Source of the DNA: JBAXLO01 sp037134755
GTDB taxonomy: Bacteria; Bacteroidota; Bacteroidia; Bacteroidales; JACABE01
Length of the DNA stretch: 7,074 bases
Assembly (NCBI GenBank): GCA_037134755.1
Contig: JBAXLO010000226.1
Location: 1 to 7,074 of the forward strand
Direction: 5' to 3'
The notes under the pieces were generated by a model. That model had not been told where the DNA came from, made no database searches, and saw only the letters and a program-made list of their open reading frames with translations. Below, one piece after another: positions 7,060-7,074 of this stretch. The stretch's first letter is position 1, and every line of letters starts with the position of its first letter. The translations under genes were made by a program, and so were the position numbers.

Positions 7060-7074
7060 AATTTCGCAATGGCG
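7060..7074 (+). repeat. Intergenic palindrome family, copy 8, cut by the window end
   Basis: AATTTCGCAATGGCG, identical to the first 15 bases of the copy at 97-115. The remaining bases lie outside the window. Confidence 0.8.

Larger units (their letters stand above)
6526..7074. other. Gene-free spacer after the type B protein gene
   Basis: No convincing gene or U-tract terminator is visible. The region starts with a G+C-rich stretch (6526-6580). An 8-bp inverted repeat follows (TTAGAATT at 6625-6632 with its complement at 6646-6653, loop of 13), without a T-run. Next come a degenerate 8-nt tandem repeat at 6725-6756 and a decayed half palindrome (CAATTGCGA, 6848-6856). Three palindrome copies sit at the right end. 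A minus-strand frame of 69 codons at 6600-6809 has no recognisable domain and crosses these repeats. Confidence 0.75.
6964..7074 (+). repeat. Right copy of 111-bp direct repeat, running off the window
   Basis: Partner of bases 1-111, same orientation, 100 of 111 identical with 69 consecutive identical bases at 7006-7074. The window ends inside the second palindrome of the repeat, so its real length is unknown. The substitutions clustered at 6974-7005 argue against a simple assembly overlap, which would be identical throughout. Confidence 0.9.

Noticed and set aside
1..7074. Circular element or plasmid suggested by matching ends
   Set aside because: The matching ends differ at 11 of 111 positions, so they are not a simple circular overlap, and no replication or mobilisation gene is present.

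Overview
The window is very A+T-rich and looks like chromosomal or metagenomic DNA from a member of the Bacteroidota. The evidence is in the two genes it carries. Both begin with a signal peptide and both end in sorting domains of the type IX secretion system (T9SS), a system restricted to this phylum. The upstream regions also lack Shine-Dalgarno sequences, and one has a good match to the phylum's TAnnTTTG -7 promoter element. I cannot place it to genus.

Layout: 1-755 is a gene-free spacer packed with copies of a short palindrome (core TCGCAATTGCGA and variants) and with direct repeats. 756-5282 (+) encodes a 1508-residue modular surface protein. Its order is signal peptide, PPC-like domain, beta-sandwich domain, three Ig/PKD-like modules, a long right-handed parallel beta-helix, a helical module, and a type A T9SS sorting tail. 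5294-5334 is a strong intrinsic terminator. 5344-6525 (+) encodes a 393-residue surface protein: signal peptide, a divergent copy of the same beta-sandwich domain, a PKD-like module, and a type B (gliding-motility/CHU_C) sorting tail. 6526-7074 is a second gene-free spacer. It has a small G+C-rich island, a degenerate 8-nt tandem repeat, and more copies of the palindrome.

The first 111 bases and the last 111 bases are direct repeats of one another, aligned without gaps at an offset of 6963, and 69 bases of them are identical. The two-gene block is therefore bracketed by repeated intergenic DNA, and the right copy runs off the end of the window.

The two genes probably act together only in a loose sense. 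Both should be exported through Sec and then T9SS and displayed on, or released from, the cell surface, where the shared beta-sandwich domain and the beta-helix could bind glycans or other ligands. No enzyme active site is recognisable. Because a strong terminator separates the genes, they need not be co-transcribed. No T9SS machinery gene, tRNA, rRNA, CRISPR array or transposase is visible. The parts most worth following up are the intergenic palindrome family, the flanking direct repeats, the type A/type B pairing, and the helical module just before the sorting tail of the large protein.
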